64,000 nt of DNA from Amycolatopsis aidingensis. GTDB taxonomy: Bacteria; Actinomycetota; Actinomycetes; Mycobacteriales; Pseudonocardiaceae. Under the pieces are notes generated by a model. That model did no database searches, was not told the origin of the DNA, and saw nothing but the letters and a program-made list of their open reading frames with translations. This document shows, in pieces, positions 60,295 to 64,000 of this stretch. The stretch is from NCBI RefSeq assembly GCF_018885265.1, contig NZ_CP076538.1, forward strand, positions 5,368,001-5,432,000. The letters run 5' to 3'. Numbering within the stretch: the stretch's first letter is position 1; each line of letters starts with the position of its first letter. Position numbers and translations under genes: made by a program.

Positions 60295-63200
60295 TCAGCT
60301 GCAGCCGGAGGTGGCGCCGCAACCTTCGCAGGCGTAGCAGGATCCGGCTGGACGCATCTTCGTCCCGCAGGTCATGCACAACGGCGCGTCCGCGGCCTTG
60401 CCCATGTGCAGCTCGGCCAGCTCGGCGGTGGTGTGCGGCTCCCGCACGGTTTCCCGGTCCTCCTCGGCCGGGGCACTGCGCGGGGTGTCGGCATGCACAC
60501 TGCCGCGCAGCTCGTCCAGGTCCACGTTCTCCTGGTCCCCGGTGCCGTTGCCGTACTCGGACTCCACCTGCGCGGACCGCTCACCGGCGGTGAAGATGCC
60601 CAGCTGGGCCCGCTTCTCGTAGGGCAGGTAGTCCAGCGCGAGCCTGCGGAACAGGTAGTCCAGCACGCTGGTGGCGATCCGGAGGTCCGGATCGTCGGTC
60701 ATGCCTGCGGGCTCGAACCGGAGGTTGGCGAACTTGGCGACGTAGAACTCCAGTGGGATGCCGTACTGCAGACCGACCGAAATGGACATCGAGAAGGCAT
60801 CCATCACCCCCGCCAGAGTGGAGCCCTGCTTGCCGAGCTTGACGAAGATCTCGCCGAGCCCGTCGTCAGGGTAGGAGCCCGCGGTCAGGTACCCTTCGGC
60901 CCCGCCGACGGTGAAGGACACCGTCTGGCTCGGCCGTTTTTTCGGCAGCCGCTTGCGGACCGGGCGGTACTCCACCACGGTCTCCGGTTCCCCGGCTTCC
61001 TCGTTCTTCTTCCCGGTGGAAAGTGGTTGGCCGACCTTGCAGTTGTCGCGGTAGATCGCGAGCGCCTTCAGGCCCAGCTTCCAGCCCTGGAAGTAGATCT
61101 TCTCGACGTCGGCGACGGTCGCCTGTTCCGGCATGTTCACCGTCTTGGAGATGGCCCCGGACAGGAATGGCTGCACCGCGGCCATCATCCGCACATGCCC
61201 CATCGGGGCGATGGAACGTTCGCCGACCGCGCAGTCGAACACGTCGTAGTGCTCGGGGCGCAGTCCCGGCGCGTCCACCACATGCCCGTGCTCGGCCACG
61301 TAGTCGACGATCGCCTCGACCTGCTCGCGCTGGTAGCCCATCGAGTTCAGGGCGCGCGGCACCGTCTGGTTCACGATCTGCATGGACCCGCCGCCGACCA
61401 GCTTCTTGAACTTCACCAGCGAGAAGTCCGGCTCGATCCCGGTGGTGTCGCAGTCCATCATGAATCCGATGGTGTTGTGACTGACGAAGCCACCCGCGAC
61501 ATACGTGACGTTGTCCGGGACGGACAAGTCGTAGGTGGGCTGGACGCCACCGTCCTCGTTGGAGGCCACCGCCTCGAACAGGTAGTTCAGCGCATGCGCC
61601 AACCGCTCGTCCCCGGTCTCACCGAGCAACTGCCGAGCGGTCATCCTGGCTACACCGCCGGTCGTGCGCAGGGAGGCCAGCACAGCGGCACGCCGCGGAT
61701 GGCCGGTCGGCACGATCTCGTCCCATACCTCACGGGGGAGATACACCCGGTCTCGTTTGGCCGACGCCATCGGCTCGAGTGCCACCATCAATCGCGACTT
61801 GCGGTCGCTGATGAAACCGATGAGTTCGTCGAAGTTCAGCGCATGGTCGACATTACGCAGGCGCACCAGATGCAGCGCCCCACCCCAACCGCTCTCGGTC
61901 ACCCGGGTGGTTGTCGCCAGCCCGAGCGGCAACAACATGCTACGAACGTCGTCGGCAAACGACTCGGAAGCGGTCGACAGGCTCGGCACTCCCTCTAGCA
62001 CTGAGCCATCAGCCTCGAACAAACCACGCAGGAAGGCTGCGTACACCGCCCCGTCGTTGGTCTCGCGAATGGCGGCGGGCACACGCGGCGTCCATCCCTT
62101 ACCGGTGTGATCCACGCCAGGGAGGTCTTTGGCGAACCCTGCCGCAGTCCACCACTTCGCGAGCCGGACCGACTGAATACTGACCTCGTGATAGCCGGCA
62201 CGCGGGGTGATCGCTGGTTCAAGTCCGAACAGCTCCTTCGACAGCACGCTCAGCCGGGCGATCACATCCAGGTCTGTGTCGGCGACACAGAGCCGGATCC
62301 CCTTGGCATGCAGGCTACCGTCACCCATGAAGTAGCCGACCAGTTCGGCGAGGTGCTCATCGACGGCCTCGGGGACCTGGACGTTCCGGTCGCCGGCGTA
62401 GTTGGCCTGGTCCAAAACGGGCAACGAAACCCGCCGTGGTTCACCGACCAGACCGTTCAGCTGAATCGGTACGACATCCGATGCCTCGATGTCGGCGAGC
62501 CGCTTCCACACCCAGGCACCGGTAACCGGGTCGACGATCTTGACCCGATGGGCGAGTGTGCCCTGAATCCGGTAACCGCCGTCGGTCACGATGCGGCGCG
62601 TCGGTTCCTCACCATTGATGAAGAACCTCGTCGCCGAGCGAGGTCCATCGTCGGTCGAGACGGTCACGTCCAGGTCCTGCCACCGGTCACCGTAAGGGTC
62701 GCCCAGTTCCGAAAGCCGGGTCAGACCCCGATCGGTAGTCACCATCGTGTCGCCGGTCAGGCAGCCGGTCGGAGCCAATACGCTGGCCTGGGCGTTGCGC
62801 CAGCCGTGCTGGCCGCCGATCTCGATGCCCCGCTGCCACTCCTTGGTGGCAAGGTCGCGCACCGCGACGTCGTTGACATGCATCGTCCGGATCTCGTCGT
62901 TGGCCGCGGCGTGCTTGCGCATGATCCGCTGATGCGCCTTGGCATTGCGGGCATAACCCTCGTACGGCCCGACGGCGGCGGCCAGCTCGGCGGACCTCCG
63001 GTAGGACACGCCGGTCATCAGCGAGGTGATGGCCGCGGCCAGCGCGCGCCCGTCCGGGGAGTCATAGGCATGCCCGGTGGCCATCAGCAGCGCACCCAGG
63101 TTCGCGTAACCGATACCGAGCTGCCGGAACTTCCGGGTGGTGTCGCCGATCTCCTCGGTCGGGAAGTCCGCGAAGCAAATGGAGATGTCCATCGCGGTGA

Positions 63201-64000
63201 TCACGAACTCCACGGCCCTTGCGAACAGCCCGGCGTCGAACGTGCCGTCCTCGCCGAGGAACTTCATCAGGTTCAGCGAGGCGAGGTTGCAGCTGGAGTT
63301 GTCCAGATGAAGGTATTCCGAGCAGGGATTGGATGCGGTGATCCGGCCGGATTCCGGGCAGGTGTGCCAGTCGTTGATCGTGTCGTCGTACTGCAGGCCG
63401 GGGTCGGCGCACTCCCATGCCGCCTTGGCCATCGAGCGGAACAGCGGTTTGGCTTCCACCTCCTCGACGACCTCACCGGTCAGCCGGGCGCGCAGGCCGA
63501 ACTTTCCCTCCGCCTCCACGGCCCGCATGAACTCATCGGAGACCCGCACCGAGTTGTTCGCGTTCTGGTACTGCACCGAGCTGATGTCCGCGCCGCTGAG
63601 GTCCATGTCGAACCCGGCGTCGCGCAGCACGCGGATCTTCTTCTCCTCGCCGGCCTTGGTCTGGATGAACTCCTCGATATCGGGATGGTCCACATCGAGC
63701 ACGACCATCTTGGCCGCGCGCCGGGTGGCGCCGCCCGACTTGATGGTGCCCGCGGAGGCGTCGGCGCCGCGCATGAAGGAGACCGGCCCGGACGCGGTGC
63801 CGCCGGAGGAAAGCAGTTCCCGCGAGGAGCGGATCCGGGAAAGGTTGAGGCCAGCGCCGGAACCCCCCTTGAAGATCAGCCCCTCCTCCCGGTACCAGTT
63901 GAGGATCGACTCCATGTTGTCGTCCACGGCGAGGATGAAGCAGGCGGACACCTGTTGCTTGGACGGCGTGCCGACGTTGAACCATACCGGCGAGTTGAAG
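60295..64000 (-). CDS. nrdJ: NrdJ, adenosylcobalamin-dependent ribonucleotide reductase (5' end outside window; contains intein)
   Basis: Class II reductase making dNTPs from NTPs in the cytosol. The visible part starts FNSPVWFNVG and continues with SNPCSEYLHLDNSSCNLASL, the QLGIGYANLGALL motif and APTG|TIGFMMDCDTTGIEP. The C-terminal zinc ribbon is CMTCGTKM ... CYACEGCG with a terminal CS, typical of the NrdJ group. An intein interrupts the sequence after APTG; spliced, the exteins join as APTGTIGF. The first ATG at 63951 is not the real start, because the frame stays coding to the window edge. Confidence 0.93.
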   Translation of the reverse strand, partial: FNSPVWFNVGTPSKQQVSACFILAVDDNMESILNWYREEGLIFKGGSGAGLNLSRIRSSRELLSSGGTASGPVSFMRGADASAGTIKSGGATRRAAKMVVLDVDHPDIEEFIQTKAGEEKKIRVLRDAGFDMDLSGADISSVQYQNANNSVRVSDEFMRAVEAEGKFGLRARLTGEVVEEVEAKPLFRSMAKAAWECADPGLQYDDTINDWHTCPESGRITASNPCSEYLHLDNSSCNLASLNLMKFLGEDGTFDAGLFARAVEFVITAMDISICFADFPTEEIGDTTRKFRQLGIGYANLGALLMATGHAYDSPDGRALAAAITSLMTGVSYRRSAELAAAVGPYEGYARNAKAHQRIMRKHAAANDEIRTMHVNDVAVRDLATKEWQRGIEIGGQHGWRNAQASVLAPTGCLTGDTMVTTDRGLTRLSELGDPYGDRWQDLDVTVSTDDGPRSATRFFINGEEPTRRIVTDGGYRIQGTLAHRVKIVDPVTGAWVWKRLADIEASDVVPIQLNGLVGEPRRVSLPVLDQANYAGDRNVQVPEAVDEHLAELVGYFMGDGSLHAKGIRLCVADTDLDVIARLSVLSKELFGLEPAITPRAGYHEVSIQSVRLAKWWTAAGFAKDLPGVDHTGKGWTPRVPAAIRETNDGAVYAAFLRGLFEADGSVLEGVPSLSTASESFADDVRSMLLPLGLATTTRVTESGWGGALHLVRLRNVDHALNFDELIGFISDRKSRLMVALEPMASAKRDRVYLPREVWDEIVPTGHPRRAAVLASLRTTGGVARMTARQLLGETGDERLAHALNYLFEAVASNEDGGVQPTYDLSVPDNVTYVAGGFVSHNTIGFMMDCDTTGIEPDFSLVKFKKLVGGGSMQIVNQTVPRALNSMGYQREQVEAIVDYVAEHGHVVDAPGLRPEHYDVFDCAVGERSIAPMGHVRMMAAVQPFLSGAISKTVNMPEQATVADVEKIYFQGWKLGLKALAIYRDNCKVGQPLSTGKKNEEAGEPETVVEYRPVRKRLPKKRPSQTVSFTVGGAEGYLTAGSYPDDGLGEIFVKLGKQGSTLAGVMDAFSMSISVGLQYGIPLEFYVAKFANLRFEPAGMTDDPDLRIATSVLDYLFRRLALDYLPYEKRAQLGIFTAGERSAQVESEYGNGTGDQENVDLDELRGSVHADTPRSAPAEEDRETVREPHTTAELAELHMGKAADAPLCMTCGTKMRPAGSCYACEGCGATSGCS
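61474..62763 (-). mobile_element. Intein with LAGLIDADG homing endonuclease in NrdJ
   Basis: A 430-residue in-frame insertion. It begins CLTGDTMVTTDRG (Cys1), has the block B motif GTLAHRVKI (about residues 68-76), and two LAGLIDADG (DOD) helices, LAELVGYFMGDGS (138-150) and YAAFLRGLFEADGS (241-254). It ends YDLSVPDNVTYVAGGFVSHN, followed by extein Thr (+1). All splicing residues (Cys1, the block B His, penultimate His, Asn430, Thr+1) are present, so it should splice. Both DOD motifs keep their acidic residue, so the endonuclease may still be active. Confidence 0.92.

Noticed and set aside
60295..64000. Cobalamin riboswitch for nrdJ
   Set aside because: It would be upstream of the start codon, which lies beyond the right edge; nothing in the window supports it.

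Overview
The window is very GC-rich, densely packed chromosome from an actinomycete. Mce transporters, mycothiol-type DinB/MDMPI proteins, XRE-DUF397 pairs, IdeR and a steroid-uptake locus all point to the Pseudonocardiales/Mycobacteriales side of the phylum. A Pseudonocardiaceae member such as an Amycolatopsis relative is my guess; the genus cannot be fixed from the sequence alone. No tRNA, rRNA, CRISPR array, transposase or prophage was seen.

Layout. 1-2.35 kb: murF (cut by the window edge) and murE, read leftward. 2.45-2.54 kb: a nested palindromic repeat. 2.5-21.4 kb: a complete Mce4-type sterol-uptake and side-chain degradation locus. Its leftward arm runs ferredoxin, Zn-alcohol dehydrogenase, Hsd4A-type SDR, aldehyde dehydrogenase, second SDR, yrbE4A, yrbE4B, mce4A-F and two Mam genes. 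Its rightward arm is fadE26, fadE27, fadD17. Gene order matches Mycobacterium tuberculosis Rv3492c-Rv3506, and a perfect KstR-type operator lies between the arms. Two 168-169-nt intergenic spacers in this locus, one before mce4A and one before fadD17, share sequence and a base-pair-compensated hairpin. 21.4-25.9 kb: a secreted protein, two small hypothetical-family genes, and a LacI regulator divergent from an adenosine-deaminase-like gene around a shared palindrome. 25.9-29.8 kb: a Pat-type GNAT/acyl-CoA-synthetase fusion with AcuC deacetylase. 30-33 kb: ideR, galK, galE. 33-37.3 kb: DUF4192, TetR, a frameshifted DsbA-family gene and two tandem MDMPI-fold paralogs. 37.3-37.74 kb: gene debris closed by a strong terminator.

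37.9-45.7 kb: secreted X-Pro peptidase, DUF4139, CBS protein, MocR regulator with a divergent MDMPI-like gene, DUF2804 and an SDR. 45.7-50.2 kb: an accessory patch. A small helical protein and an NB-ARC/TPR (NLR-like) ATPase are translationally coupled and carry matching amyloid-like motifs, one at the C-terminus and one at the N-terminus. Two hypothetical genes and an XRE-DUF397 pair follow. 50-60 kb: metalloprotease, frameshifted prolyl oligopeptidase, Tat-exported amidohydrolase, SMR pump plus azoreductase with a divergent TetR and twin operators, NmrA-type protein, NUDIX hydrolase, MDMPI, pdxH and a CGNR regulator. 60.3-64 kb: class II ribonucleotide reductase nrdJ (5' end outside the window) interrupted by a 430-residue homing-endonuclease intein.

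The two most interesting objects are the NLR/amyloid-motif pair at 45.7-48.3 kb and the paired leader elements in the sterol locus.
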